Shown here piece by piece: positions 7,614-17,383 of a DNA stretch of 64,000 nucleotides. Location: the NCBI GenBank assembly GCA_049115575.1, contig JAGDZU010000001.1:620001-684000 (forward strand). Direction: 5' to 3'. Made by a program: the position numbers and the translations under genes. Under the pieces are notes generated by a model. That model was not told where the DNA came from. It saw only the letters and a program-made list of their open reading frames with translations, and searched no databases. The first letter of the stretch is position 1, and every line of letters starts with the position of its first letter. Source of the stretch: JAHEKB01 sp049115575 (lineage in GTDB: Bacteria > Bacteroidota > Bacteroidia > NS11-12g > UBA9320).

Positions 7614-8427
7614 AGTTCTTTTCTACTTTCTTGGCAATAAAAATACCTAATTCATACAACATAAAAATAGGTACAGATAATATAATTTGACTGGCAATGT
7701 CCGGTGGAGTTACAATTGCCGATATGGCCAATATTACTACTAAAGCAATCTTTCTATATTTCTTTAAAACAGCTGGGCCAACTAAACCTGCTTTAGCTAG
7801 AAAATAGATTACTAATGGCAATTCAAACATGATTCCTGCTCCCATGCTGAGCATAGCTACAAATTTCACAATGGACTCCACCGTGAATTTGTTTTCAATT
7901 ACATTACTCAAAGTATAATTACCCAGGAAGTTGATTGAAATAGGTACTATAACAAAATACCCAAAGAGTAATCCGAAAAAGAATAATAGAGAGCCCGAGC
8001 CTATGGCCAGTCCACTGTATTTTCGCTCCGAATTCTTTAAAGCTGGTTTAACAAATCTGTAAACTTCATAAAGTATATATGGCAATGCGATAGCTGTTCC
8101 CCCCATAAACGAAATGAGTATATGTTGAAAAAATTGGCCAGTTAATGCAAGGTTCTGCACACTGAATTGTAATTCTTGAACACATATTTTATCCGCCCCA
8201 TACAACCAATGAGAAAGGTCACAAATACGCTGATAGGTCCAAAAATCAGTTTGAGTAGGTCCAAGTAGTATAGTATCAAAAATGAAATTGCCATTTGCAA
8301 AGGCTATGATAGCCCCAATAAAAATAGCAATCACAGAGCGTATTAGATGCCACCTAAGGGCTTCTAAATGCTCAAAGAAGGTCATGGACGCTTCTTGCTT
8401 ATCTACATCTACTTGATCTAAAGCCAT
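7600..8427 (-). CDS. tatC: Sec-independent translocase subunit TatC
   Basis: TatC is the polytopic receptor of the twin-arginine pathway, which exports folded proteins. The N-terminus has the conserved FFEHLEALRWHLIRS element (family pattern HLxELRxR), and six membrane segments are apparent. FVKPALKNSERKY and the IMFELPLVIYFL stretch in the fourth or fifth segment are characteristic. The periplasmic insertion with CDLSHWLYGADKIC around residues 69-82 gives two cysteines that could form a disulfide. Length 275 residues is usual for Bacteroidota. It lies 1 bp downstream of fabG; tatA is not in the window. Confidence 0.95.
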   Translation of the reverse strand: MALDQVDVDKQEASMTFFEHLEALRWHLIRSVIAIFIGAIIAFANGNFIFDTILLGPTQTDFWTYQRICDLSHWLYGADKICVQELQFSVQNLALTGQFFQHILISFMGGTAIALPYILYEVYRFVKPALKNSERKYSGLAIGSGSLLFFFGLLFGYFVIVPISINFLGNYTLSNVIENKFTVESIVKFVAMLSMGAGIMFELPLVIYFLAKAGLVGPAVLKKYRKIALVVILAISAIVTPPDIASQIILSVPIFMLYELGIFIAKKVEKNYDKD

Positions 8428-8428
8428 A

Positions 8429-9178
8429 TTAATCTAACATGCCGCCACAAACACTAAGTACCTGGCCGGTAATGTATGAAGATTGATCACTTGCCAGAAA
8501 AACGCAAGCGTTAGCTACATCTTCAGTTCTGCCTCCTCTTTTCAAAGGAATATTATCTGTCCAAGCTTTTAATGCTTCTTCTCCCAACTCTGCAGTCATC
8601 TCTGTTTCTATGAATCCTGGAGTTATAGAATTACATCTAATATTTCTAGAACCTAACTCCTTAGCAATTGATTTTGTAAATCCTATGATACCGGCTTTAG
8701 AAGCTGCATAATTAGATTGTCCTGCATTTCCCATAACTCCTACTACAGAAGACATGTTAATAATAGAACCACCTTTTGCCTTTAAGAAGTTTCTCACGCT
8801 GGCTTTAGTTAAATTAAACACAGATTTCAGATTCACTTCCATGATTTCATCCCACTGTTCCTCACTCATTCTCATAAGCAAATTATCTCTTGTAATACCT
8901 GCATTGTTAATCAACACTTGGAATCCTCCGAATTCTTCAACAACAGCATCTACAAATTCCTGAGAAGAATTGAAGTCGGCGGCATTACTTTGAAATCCTT
9001 TCACTTTTACACCGTATTTATCAGACAATTCCTTTTCCAGAGCTTGAGCTTTTTCTACTGAGCTGGCATAGCTAAATGCAATATTGCAACCTTGGGCAGC
9101 AAAGGTCTCTGCTATTCCCTTACCAATGCCTCTGCTGGCACCTGTAATAATGGCGGTTTTGTTTTCGAGTAATTTCAT
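8429..9178 (-). CDS. fabG: 3-oxoacyl-[acyl-carrier-protein] reductase
   Basis: FabG reduces 3-oxoacyl-ACP with NADPH in fatty-acid elongation. From the ATG at 9178 (249 residues) it shows TGASRGIG (12-19), NNAG (91-94) and the catalytic S144, Y157 and K161 (MSSVVG...YAASK). It ends ITGQVLSVCGGML, as in canonical FabG. An upstream in-frame start at 9229 would add 17 residues that do not fit the family, so I place the start at MKLLENK. It leads the fabG-tatC-rpiB unit. Confidence 0.94.
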   Translation of the reverse strand: MKLLENKTAIITGASRGIGKGIAETFAAQGCNIAFSYASSVEKAQALEKELSDKYGVKVKGFQSNAADFNSSQEFVDAVVEEFGGFQVLINNAGITRDNLLMRMSEEQWDEIMEVNLKSVFNLTKASVRNFLKAKGGSIINMSSVVGVMGNAGQSNYAASKAGIIGFTKSIAKELGSRNIRCNSITPGFIETEMTAELGEEALKAWTDNIPLKRGGRTEDVANACVFLASDQSSYITGQVLSVCGGMLD

Positions 9179-9211
9179 AAACTGAGGCAAAAATAAGTCG
9201 CGACGGGTAAT

Positions 9212-9244
9212 AAAAAACCCCAATAGCAAATTGCTATTGGGGTT
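9212..9244 (-). terminator. Rho-independent terminator after the 9265-9819 lipoprotein gene
   Basis: An inverted repeat pairs AACCCCAATAGCAA (9216-9229) with TTGCTATTGGGGTT (9231-9244) perfectly over 14 bases. On the minus strand it is followed by a run of six T (9217-9212). It lies 20 bp below the lipoprotein stop codon and separates that gene from fabG. Confidence 0.88.
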
Positions 9245-9264
9245 GGTATATGGTTAGGATAGTT

Positions 9265-9819
9265 TTATTCGTCGTCTATACGTTTTACATCAAAGAAACC
9301 ACCGGTGATATTTACCGTTCCTACTTGGTTGGCTGCTTTAACTGTTCCGCTGAATGTTCCTTTAACTCTTCCTCCTACTGCGCCGTATTCAGTAACTGTA
9401 ATAGTTATTGCCGCTCCGTCGCTAGTATATTCAATTCTTTTAATTCCAGAACCTGTTCCTACGTCTATTCTCGCACCTTCATTTTTGGTGTAAGTGCCCA
9501 TCATATTAGTATTGAACTCTAGACCAAAGTCTGCATCTTGTTCATTCTGAGGTTTAGTTCCGTCATTACCTGAAACAAAAACATAAGTCTTGTTCGCTGC
9601 CTTATTATAGACGGCATAGGTCAATGGCTCAACTATATCTAATTCATAGGTAGGATCTATTCCAATTTTAAATCCATTTACTTTGGCTACTGGATCTGGA
9701 TTATTATCTGTAGTATCATCTGGCAAGGGTTCAGATCCCGATCCAGAACAACTGGTATTGGTAGTTAAAGCGAAAGTTCCTGCTAGAAGTACCAAAATAA
9801 AGAGTGATAGTTTTTTCAT
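9265..9819 (-). CDS. Hypothetical lipoprotein
   Basis: A 184-residue secreted protein with signal peptide MKKLSLFILVLLAGTFAL and a probable lipobox Cys at residue 24 (NTSC). An acidic Ser/Gly/Asp-rich linker follows, then a domain that looks all-beta. The tail GTFSGTVKAAN...VNITGGFFDVKRI resembles the C-terminus of Bacteroidota outer-membrane lipoproteins of the DUF6252-like type, but I cannot place it with certainty. It is a monocistronic gene: a weak -7 box (TATAATTG at 9838-9831) lies upstream and a strong terminator downstream. Function unknown. Confidence 0.7.
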   Translation of the reverse strand: MKKLSLFILVLLAGTFALTTNTSCSGSGSEPLPDDTTDNNPDPVAKVNGFKIGIDPTYELDIVEPLTYAVYNKAANKTYVFVSGNDGTKPQNEQDADFGLEFNTNMMGTYTKNEGARIDVGTGSGIKRIEYTSDGAAITITVTEYGAVGGRVKGTFSGTVKAANQVGTVNITGGFFDVKRIDDE

Positions 9820-9898
9820 TTTATTCTCTACAATTATACGTTTTATACAGCAATTTGAGGCTGATTTATATCATCTCCGAATCACATTCAGACCAAAG

Positions 9899-10591
9899 CT
9901 ATTGGATATTATCACCATCTTTTAGGGGTGTAATTCCAAAATCGCTCATGATTTGCCCTTCTTTATCACCTCTATATAAGAGCTGATCTCCTTGTTGTAT
10001 GCAATAGCTTGCTTCTGGCAAACAAATCACTTTGGATTGCTTATTCAAAGCAAGGAATTCTTGAAGTCTCTGCCCCCTGCTTTCGCCGCCATGATTTGGA
10101 ATGGTCGCTTCGGTGAAATGAGGATTGATCTGGTGTTGGATTAATCCCAGAGCATTAAAACTTGAAGGTTCCACTATGGGCATGTCATTGGTAGTTTTTA
10201 TACTTTCACCGGCTACATTAGAACCAGCACTCCAACCAACATAGGGTGCACCTCGCTCTACCTTTTCTTTGATGAGCTCCACAAGACCAAAGTCTTGTAA
10301 ACACTTTGTTAATTGAAATGTATTACCCCCTCCAATAAAAATAGCACTTGCCTGTTCTATGGCTTTTTTAGGATCCTCAAATGCACTGATATCTTTAACC
10401 TCAACTTGAAATGGAGAAAGTGCCTTATTAACCATTTCTGTATACTGCTCATAGGAAAAACCCACTGCAGCATATGGAATAAATATTATTTCTCCTTCTA
10501 AGCCTTTAACAAAGTTGCCGATAATCTCAGCACACCAGTCCATATAGCTTTCACCAAAATTTGTGGAGTTACTTAAAAGAAGAAGATTCAT
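9899..10591 (-). CDS. pepE: Dipeptidase E (peptidase family S51)
   Basis: PepE hydrolyses dipeptides with an N-terminal aspartate in the cytoplasm. The sequence has the S51 nucleophile elbow GWSAGSN with S121, plus D136 and H158 (INPHF) at the spacing of the Salmonella PepE triad (S120, D135, H157). IFIGGGNTFQL (84-94) is the family signature. At 230 residues the length is standard. The ATG overlaps the stop of the FKBP lipoprotein by one base (TAATG), giving translational coupling. Confidence 0.92.
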   Translation of the reverse strand: MNLLLLSNSTNFGESYMDWCAEIIGNFVKGLEGEIIFIPYAAVGFSYEQYTEMVNKALSPFQVEVKDISAFEDPKKAIEQASAIFIGGGNTFQLTKCLQDFGLVELIKEKVERGAPYVGWSAGSNVAGESIKTTNDMPIVEPSSFNALGLIQHQINPHFTEATIPNHGGESRGQRLQEFLALNKQSKVICLPEASYCIQQGDQLLYRGDKEGQIMSDFGITPLKDGDNIQ

Positions 10592-11295
10592 TACTCAGCT
10601 TCTCCAGCTTGTACTATATCTAGCAACTCAACCTCAAATACTAGGTGGCTATTTGGAGGCAAGGTTCCAGAAGGTCCCGTACCAGGCCCATAACCCAAGT
10701 TAGCTGGTATGAAGAATTCATATTTAGAACCAACACTCATTAACTGTACACCATAAGTCCAACCTCTAATCACTCTGGCTAAAGGAAATGTAACTGGCTC
10801 ACCCTTTGGAATAGAACTGTCGAAAACAGTGCCATCAAATAATTTACCTGTATAGTGAACTGTAACATCGTTTTGTACGCCGGGCTTTTCGCCAGTTCCT
10901 TCTTCAATAACTCTATAGAAAAAGCCTTCGTTTCCTCTTTTCACCTCATCCATGTTTCGATTTTCCTTAACCCAAGATTCTACTTCGCTTATCTCATTTT
11001 CAATTTTCAAGCGATCTTGTTTTTCAAAGTAAGACATAACATACATCTGAATTTGCTGAGGATTGATGTTGATACTGTCTTTAGTGGCAGCGTCTACCAT
11101 TCCATTTCTCATCAAATCAAAGTCGAAATCGGTTGTTCCACCTTGTTTCATATCCGTTCCTATGGTAACTCCTAGGAAATAACTGATTGAATCTCTTTCG
11201 TTGTTCAGATCAGATTTAGTACTGCTGCTCGAAGATTTATCTCCGCAAGCGCTAATCATTAGGCCTAAGCCTAAAATGTATATTAAGTGTTTCAT
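10591..11295 (-). CDS. FKBP-type peptidyl-prolyl isomerase lipoprotein
   Basis: A 234-residue envelope lipoprotein with signal MKHLIYILGLGLMISAC (lipobox Cys 17) and a Ser-rich linker. An FkpA/Mip-like N-terminal helical region (SYFLGVTIGTDMKQGG) follows, then a C-terminal FKBP domain: VTVHYTGKLFDGTVFDSSIPKGEPVTFPL, VIRGWTYGVQLM, ANLGYG and LVFEVELLDI. It should catalyse proline isomerisation of exported proteins in the periplasm. It lies 2 bp below the ABC-F gene and is coupled to pepE. Confidence 0.92.
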   Translation of the reverse strand: MKHLIYILGLGLMISACGDKSSSSSTKSDLNNERDSISYFLGVTIGTDMKQGGTTDFDFDLMRNGMVDAATKDSININPQQIQMYVMSYFEKQDRLKIENEISEVESWVKENRNMDEVKRGNEGFFYRVIEEGTGEKPGVQNDVTVHYTGKLFDGTVFDSSIPKGEPVTFPLARVIRGWTYGVQLMSVGSKYEFFIPANLGYGPGTGPSGTLPPNSHLVFEVELLDIVQAGEAE

Positions 11296-11297
11296 AT

Positions 11298-12917
11298 TTA
11301 TAGTTCTACGGTCAAACCTTCATAAAGCTTTGCCCTTCGTTCTTTTAATTGTTCGTCTGCAATATAGCTGTCGAAATCAGTTTGCTTATCTACCACACCA
11401 TTTGGCCCAATCTCTATAACTCTGTTAGCAATAGATTGAATAAATGCATGATCATGCGATGTAAAAATAACAGTGCCCTTATAATCTTTTAGACTGTTAT
11501 TGAATGCAGTAATTGACTCTAAGTCCAAATGGTTTAATGGCTCATCTAACATTAGGAAATTGGGATTAGACAACATTAGCTTAGAAATCATACAACGGAC
11601 CTTCTCCCCTCCTGATAGCACATTTGCCTGCTTAAGTGCCTCATCTCCAGAGAATAACATTTTACCTAAGAAGCCTCTTATAAAAGTCTCATCCTTCTCT
11701 TCTGAATATTGTCTTAGCCAATCTACCAAACTTAATTTGCTTTGGAAAAAGCTCTCATTGTCTGTTGGAAGATATGCCGGATGTATAGTCACGCCCCATT
11801 CTATCTTCCCGAAGTCTGGATTGATGTGATTGTTCAAGACTTCGTACATCTTAGTAGTGATAATTGAATGCTGTGAGTAAAGAAAAACCTTATCTCCTTT
11901 GTTCAAATTAAAACTGATATCGCGGAAATATGGGTCCAAGCTCAAACCATTCACGTTTAATATTTGGTCTCCTGCATCGCGCTCTTGAGTGAAAATAATG
12001 GCTGGATACTTTCTGCTTGATGGTCTGATTTGGTCTACATTCAAGCGATCTAACATTTTCTTACGTGCCGTAGCCTGCTTAGACTTCTTCACGTTTGCGC
12101 TGAACCTAGCTATGAATTCTTGAAGTTCTTTTTTACGCTCTTCTGCTTTTTTGTTCTGCTGTTGTTGCTGACGCAATGCAAGCTGCGAACTCTCATACCA
12201 GAAAGTATAATTTCCACCAAAAAGGTTGATTTTGGAATAATCTATATCTACAACTTGAGTACAAACCGCATCTAAGAAGTGTCTATCGTGACTAACCACT
12301 ATAACTAGATTAGGAAAATTTAAGATAAAATTCTCGAGCCAGTTAATGGTCTCAATATCCAAGTCATTTGTTGGCTCATCCATGACTAGAATATCTGGAT
12401 TTCCAAACAAAGCCTGAGCTAATAAAACTCTTACTTTTTCATTACCACTTAGCTCAGATACTAATTGATGGTGCTTAGATACCGAAATACCTAAACCAGT
12501 TAGTAGTTCCCCAGCTTCTGATTCAGCCATCCAGCCATTCATTTCTGCAAATTTCTCTTCCAACTCTGATGCCTTGATTCCATCTTCTTCAGAAAAATCG
12601 GGCTTGGCATAAAGTTCATCTTTCTCCTGCATTAGGCTATAGAGCTCAGTGTGGCCCATGATCACAGCCTGCATAACTGGATACTCGTCATAAGCATAGT
12701 GATCTTGGCTCAAGACCGCCATACGTTTACCTTTCTCTATGCTAATGTGACCCGTGGTAGATTCAATTTCACCAATGAGTATCTTTAAGAAAGTAGATTT
12801 ACCGGCACCATTTGCTCCAATCACACCATAACAGTTTCCCGTATTGAATTTGAGGTTTACTTCATCGAATAAAACGCGTTTACCAAAACGCAATGAAAGA
12901 TCGTTGACTGTAATCAT
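11298..12917 (-). CDS. ABC-F family ATPase (YbiT/Uup-like) with degenerate second nucleotide site
   Basis: This is a soluble ABC-F protein with two ATPase domains and a charged linker (about residues 245-300), the class that acts on ribosomes. Domain 1 has Walker A GANGAGKST, signature LSGNEKV and Walker B ILVMDEPTNDLD. Domain 2 keeps the signature LSGGEKVR and FLMLDEPLNHLD, but its Walker A position reads YSQHSIITTK, with no GxxGxGKS. From memory, a diverged second P-loop occurs in a Bacteroidota/Firmicutes YbiT-like subgroup. A possible -7 box TAATATTG (12935-12928) lies 10 bp before the ATG. It heads the ABC-F/FKBP/pepE transcript. Confidence 0.9.
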   Translation of the reverse strand: MITVNDLSLRFGKRVLFDEVNLKFNTGNCYGVIGANGAGKSTFLKILIGEIESTTGHISIEKGKRMAVLSQDHYAYDEYPVMQAVIMGHTELYSLMQEKDELYAKPDFSEEDGIKASELEEKFAEMNGWMAESEAGELLTGLGISVSKHHQLVSELSGNEKVRVLLAQALFGNPDILVMDEPTNDLDIETINWLENFILNFPNLVIVVSHDRHFLDAVCTQVVDIDYSKINLFGGNYTFWYESSQLALRQQQQQNKKAEERKKELQEFIARFSANVKKSKQATARKKMLDRLNVDQIRPSSRKYPAIIFTQERDAGDQILNVNGLSLDPYFRDISFNLNKGDKVFLYSQHSIITTKMYEVLNNHINPDFGKIEWGVTIHPAYLPTDNESFFQSKLSLVDWLRQYSEEKDETFIRGFLGKMLFSGDEALKQANVLSGGEKVRCMISKLMLSNPNFLMLDEPLNHLDLESITAFNNSLKDYKGTVIFTSHDHAFIQSIANRVIEIGPNGVVDKQTDFDSYIADEQLKERRAKLYEGLTVEL

Positions 12918-12971
12918 TTTAGGGCTGCAATATTAGGCCTTAGTTAGGAATATTTTGGTATAAAAAGGCGC

Positions 12972-13598
12972 TTAAGGTTGTAACCTTTTCCAAGACCAAG
13001 AATCATTCTCATATTCATATAGAATTCTATCATGGAGGCGGTTTGGCCTTCCCTGCCAAAACTCTATTTGATACGGAGAAACTCTAAAACCACCCCAATG
13101 TTCTGGCCGTGGCACATCCTTTCCTTCAAATTTCTTTGTGAGTTGATCTAGTTTATCTTCCAGAACCTCTCTACTTTCAACAGTTGCACTTTGAACTGAA
13201 GCCCAGGCTCCAATCTGGCTCCCTCTAGGTCTCGACCTAAAATAGGATTCTGATTTCTCAAGAGATTGCTCGCTAGCTTTTCCTCTCACTATGATTTGCC
13301 TCTCCTCCTGCAACCAAAGAAATAGTAGAGTGCAATGAGGGTCTTTTAGCAGTTGTTGCGCTTTGTGACTCTGAAAATTTGTATAGAACACAAAATCTCC
13401 TTCTTCTATACCTTTTAAAAGTACGGTACGGCTGTCAACACCATCTTCTGTTCTGGAAGACAGAATCATGGCATTTGGCTCCATTACTCCTTCATCTATT
13501 GCTTGTTCAAACCAGTGATTAAACTGCGTAATAGGGTCATCAGATAGGTAGTCTTCCAACAACTGATTCTTGCTGTAGTTCTTGCGCAATTCTTGCAT
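12972..13598 (-). CDS. pdxH: Pyridoxamine/pyridoxine 5'-phosphate oxidase
   Basis: PdxH makes pyridoxal 5'-phosphate from PNP or PMP using FMN and oxygen. The 208-residue protein carries the family marks in order: EPNAMILSSRTEDGVDSRTVLLKGI, FVFYTNFQSHKAQQL, YFRSRPRGSQIGAWAS and the C-terminal EFWQGRPNRLHDRILY, with FMN and substrate contacts in the RPRGSQIGAW and GRPNRLHDR motifs. It follows the large PKD protein gene with a 9-bp gap on the same strand, although the two have no evident functional link. Confidence 0.96.
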   Translation of the reverse strand: MQELRKNYSKNQLLEDYLSDDPITQFNHWFEQAIDEGVMEPNAMILSSRTEDGVDSRTVLLKGIEEGDFVFYTNFQSHKAQQLLKDPHCTLLFLWLQEERQIIVRGKASEQSLEKSESYFRSRPRGSQIGAWASVQSATVESREVLEDKLDQLTKKFEGKDVPRPEHWGGFRVSPYQIEFWQGRPNRLHDRILYEYENDSWSWKRLQP

Positions 13599-13607
13599 GC
13601 CGCGAAC

Positions 13608-16600
13608 TTAATTAATTATTATCTGATGTATGCTAATGCCGTTGGATCGTTTTACTTCTATTCTATAAGAACCAGCACCAACTGCAGAAAGATCCAAAGT
13701 CCAATTATTATCAAAATTCTGACTATAGTCCCATTGTTGAACTATTCTACCCTGAGCGTCAATAAGTGCAACTGCAGTAAGATTTGGATTTGTAGCCTCG
13801 CTCCAAGAAAGAATTAATACCTCACTGGCAGGATTTGGGTATATTAACAAATCAGAACCATCCAAGAGCCTATCAACAGAAGCTGTCCAAGAAGTATAGA
13901 CATAGACAAATTCATCGTTGCATGTGCAGCCTTCTTTTGTTTCTGCTACCAATGAAACTTTATACTTCCAATCTGGATAGGTAAATCTATGAATCGGTTC
14001 TTTTTCAAATGAAACCCCATCACCCTCAAACAGCCAAGTGTACTTTTCATATTCTTTTATGCTAGGAGTAAATGTAAACAATTGTCGATCCTCTGATGAC
14101 TGTTCAAATTCAAAGCCACAATTAGGAGCTTCTGCAATTTGCAAAGCCTTGCTAAATTCAGTGAAGCAACCATTAGAAGAAGAAGCCGTTAACATCACAT
14201 TAAAAATCGTGTTCTGCTCAACGTCGTAAGAATGCTTTGGTGCAAAATCTTGGGAGGCATTTCCATCCCCAAATTCCCAATGAAAGTCAATAATTCCGAA
14301 AGTATTACTGGTGGTATTCACAAATGACAAGAGTTCACCAGAGCAACCGCTCTCTATCTCAAAGTTCGCTACCGGTTGGCTACCAACTGACAACTCTTGT
14401 AAAAACTCGCTAGTACAACCTTTATTGCTTGATGCAATCAGTTTTACATCTACACTTCCTGTTTCTTTGAATTGGTGCAGAGGTGAGAATTCTGTTGTTG
14501 AATTTCCGTCGCCAAAGTCCCAATAATAACTTACAGTGTCTAATCCAATTATGGTGGTGAGATTTGTAAATTGAGTAGGAGTTTTATCACAGCTCATGTC
14601 AAATGAAAAATGTGATACTGGACTCGGGTCAATTTCCACCATTTGAATACTGCTATCTATACATCCAAACTGGCTGCTTGCAACTAGTACTAGCTCATGG
14701 TTTCCACTGTTTTGGAATTGATAATTTGCATTATTACCTGTTAATTGAACTTGATTGTCAATAATCCATAGATGGCCTATGGATGAATTGTCTTTTATGG
14801 TAGAAGTGCTAATAAGGTTATAATCTGAGAATTGGCATTGCCCTGAAGTAGTAAAAGAAGCTACCGGATTAGGGAATTGATATGCATTTTGAGATAAACT
14901 ACTAAAGCAACCATTTGCCTCGGCAATTAACGTAACAAGATACTCTCCTGTTTCAGCATATTCATGTGATGTGCTGTGGTCAAAAGTTTCTTGACCATCT
15001 CCAAACGTCCATCTATAGTTTATTAATCCACTACTAATAGAGGACTTGTTCCCAAACTCTAACTCAAATCCTTCACAAGCATTGCGAACACTGAAGTCAA
15101 CCTTTGGGATTTCATAAACCTCAACAGTTCTAGTCAATTCGTTAACAATGCCAAGATCCGTCACTGCTTGGAGTTTTACATTGAAGACTCCAAAAGTCTT
15201 ATATTCATGTATGGCTTGTATTTGTTCTGAACTGTCACCATCACCGAATAACCATTTATAATTCATATATCCAGAACTAATGGTTGATTTGTTTTTAAAG
15301 TGCATTAATTCACCAAAACAAATATCTTCTGCAGTGAATTCTAATTGAGGTGTTGGAGCAATGCGGATATGCCTTTCAATGACAGTATCACAGAAATTTT
15401 CCAAAGACCGGATCCAAGATCTCAAAACCACAGTACTATCTAACCAATTGCTTGAAGGAGTATAACTAATAAGCAGTTGCCCAGAGTCGACATAAGCTAT
15501 GGTGCTGTCAGCGCTGGGTATCTGATGGCCATTTACACTTAACAGTTCTATTCCACTAATGTCCCAACTGTTGCCATAATCGGCCCAGTTTGAGCCGTCA
15601 GGAACTGCAATCTGATAGGATATAGACTCGTCCACAGCTACTACATCTGGTTTTGTTAAATTTCCATGGTTGAAAACTCCGTTGCTAACTTCATGAGTTA
15701 CAAAGTATGATCCTGCAGGTTTAGGTAATATTACAGCCGTTATTTCTTCTCGTGGAGAATTACATAAATTCTGATAATGAACTTTACCATCCCAAGAATA
15801 TCCATTCAAAGGGTTTCCAAATGCTATGTTATTTATGCCTTCAGCAAGAATTTCAAAGTCGTTATACTCTTTGTCTAGTGCTTGTTGTTTGAATGTTGGA
15901 CTTGCAGAGCCGTTAACCGTGATGTAGAACGCAGCTGTTTCACCATGATACAGCATAATATCCTCTATATCTATGGTGATGTATTTTCCCCACCCAGGGG
16001 TGTTAATGGTGTCTTTTGCTATAACAGTCCAAGCACTGCTAGTTCTTTCATAGCCTGCATGGGCGCCATCTTTGTAATAGACTGTGAATACAACATTATT
16101 GCTTGAGTATGCACAGAGTTGAGATAGACTATCTATAAGAATTTGTCTTTTAGCCGTGATATCAAAATAGCTCCCACCTGTTGGGCTTCCGTTGTATCTC
16201 CAAGGGCCTTGAAAAGTGCTTATCTCACCATCAACCATTATTACATTTTCGGCATAAAAGTCAGTGGTTTTGCTAATCCTTGGGGTTGTGAACTCCTCAC
16301 CTTCGTCTAAATATTTTCCTCCGCTACTTTGTTCAAACCAATAGGTAAACTCATTACTTGCTGAACTGGCATAGACATCTACTTGACCTGCACCACATCT
16401 GCTTCCATCGGTTCCTTTAGGTGTCCCTGGTATGCTTGCTGTCTGAATGCTGTCTATAAGCTCGTTGTTTGTGAGGAATGAATCAGGTAATTCGATAATA
16501 GCTTTAGCATACAATTTTCCTGAAGTTGCCATATAAATGCTGCCAATAGAAAGGCTAACCTCATTCAAACTATTTATACTGTTTATAGTATCTAGAAACA

Positions 16601-17336
16601 CAGAATTGCTAACTCCAGATAATTCTAATCTTACTGGAACATTGTTAAGTTGAGTAAGACCTTCATTTTTTACTATAACTTTTACGCCATGACTCTGCAT
16701 GGCACATGCAGATGGACTTGCCAGTTCAATTTGCTCCACACTAATGTCTGAACTAAATCTTTCCAGTAATTTAATATTATCAAAAGCACCATATCCTTGG
16801 TTATTTGCAGTCTTACTATTTTTCCATCTAAGTCTAATTTGAAACTTATCCTTATTCAAATAACTGTTCAATACAATGTTAGTTTGATAACTAGATGAGG
16901 TGGTTCCAGTTCTTGAAAAAACCTGTGTCCAAGAAGTTCCATTTGTAGAAACATCTACATATAGCCCGGCCCCCGAAAATGAAGTTAAAAAGTAATTAAA
17001 CGTTAAATGCAGGCTATTGAGGTTGTGAGTTGAAATGATTGGTGAGATTAATGCAACTTCTTCTCCTTGCCCATTTGAATTGGTCGCGCCCAAAGTTCCT
17101 CCATTATAACAATCAAATAATGCATAAGAACCTTCTATGTCTTTTGGGAAATGATAAAGTGTATCTGAGAAAATAAAATGATCCAAAATTGAACTACCCG
17201 AAATTATATCTTCGGTCCATCCAGTTGGAGGACTGCTTGCACTCGAATTATCGAAATTTTCTTCCAACAGCACATTTTGTGCTTTGGCAAAATTTGACAA
17301 TATCAGCAATAACAGTATAAGGTAATGTCTTCTCAT
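13608..17336 (-). CDS. Large T9SS-secreted PKD-repeat surface protein
   Basis: A 1242-residue secreted protein. Signal peptide 1-20 (ends AKAQ). Residues 25-190 form a jelly-roll, choice-of-anchor/MAM-like module (LEENFDN...PPTGW, AFDNIKLL). Residues 200-300 are CARDB-like, and about 305-540 an Ig-like region begins with the DGSRCGAGQV pattern. Residues 665-1070 hold five PKD-like repeats, four with FGDG (697, 778, 941, 1022). A type A sorting domain starts around YPNP at 1166 and ends SIHQIIIN. It should be exported by Sec, then T9SS, to the surface, with an adhesion-like role inferred from the modules. No catalytic motif is seen. Confidence 0.88.
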   Translation of the reverse strand: MRRHYLILLLLILSNFAKAQNVLLEENFDNSSASSPPTGWTEDIISGSSILDHFIFSDTLYHFPKDIEGSYALFDCYNGGTLGATNSNGQGEEVALISPIISTHNLNSLHLTFNYFLTSFSGAGLYVDVSTNGTSWTQVFSRTGTTSSSYQTNIVLNSYLNKDKFQIRLRWKNSKTANNQGYGAFDNIKLLERFSSDISVEQIELASPSACAMQSHGVKVIVKNEGLTQLNNVPVRLELSGVSNSVFLDTINSINSLNEVSLSIGSIYMATSGKLYAKAIIELPDSFLTNNELIDSIQTASIPGTPKGTDGSRCGAGQVDVYASSASNEFTYWFEQSSGGKYLDEGEEFTTPRISKTTDFYAENVIMVDGEISTFQGPWRYNGSPTGGSYFDITAKRQILIDSLSQLCAYSSNNVVFTVYYKDGAHAGYERTSSAWTVIAKDTINTPGWGKYITIDIEDIMLYHGETAAFYITVNGSASPTFKQQALDKEYNDFEILAEGINNIAFGNPLNGYSWDGKVHYQNLCNSPREEITAVILPKPAGSYFVTHEVSNGVFNHGNLTKPDVVAVDESISYQIAVPDGSNWADYGNSWDISGIELLSVNGHQIPSADSTIAYVDSGQLLISYTPSSNWLDSTVVLRSWIRSLENFCDTVIERHIRIAPTPQLEFTAEDICFGELMHFKNKSTISSGYMNYKWLFGDGDSSEQIQAIHEYKTFGVFNVKLQAVTDLGIVNELTRTVEVYEIPKVDFSVRNACEGFELEFGNKSSISSGLINYRWTFGDGQETFDHSTSHEYAETGEYLVTLIAEANGCFSSLSQNAYQFPNPVASFTTSGQCQFSDYNLISTSTIKDNSSIGHLWIIDNQVQLTGNNANYQFQNSGNHELVLVASSQFGCIDSSIQMVEIDPSPVSHFSFDMSCDKTPTQFTNLTTIIGLDTVSYYWDFGDGNSTTEFSPLHQFKETGSVDVKLIASSNKGCTSEFLQELSVGSQPVANFEIESGCSGELLSFVNTTSNTFGIIDFHWEFGDGNASQDFAPKHSYDVEQNTIFNVMLTASSSNGCFTEFSKALQIAEAPNCGFEFEQSSEDRQLFTFTPSIKEYEKYTWLFEGDGVSFEKEPIHRFTYPDWKYKVSLVAETKEGCTCNDEFVYVYTSWTASVDRLLDGSDLLIYPNPASEVLILSWSEATNPNLTAVALIDAQGRIVQQWDYSQNFDNNWTLDLSAVGAGSYRIEVKRSNGISIHQIIIN

Positions 17337-17383
17337 TTTGCTGCAGGCAGCTTAACAAGTATACCAAAAAGCGTGCTAAAATC

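Noticed and set aside
9250..9522. Cys/Ser-rich plus-strand open frame opposite the 9265-9819 lipoprotein
   Set aside because: It is a composition shadow of the Ser/Gly-rich lipoprotein on the other strand, and has no start context.
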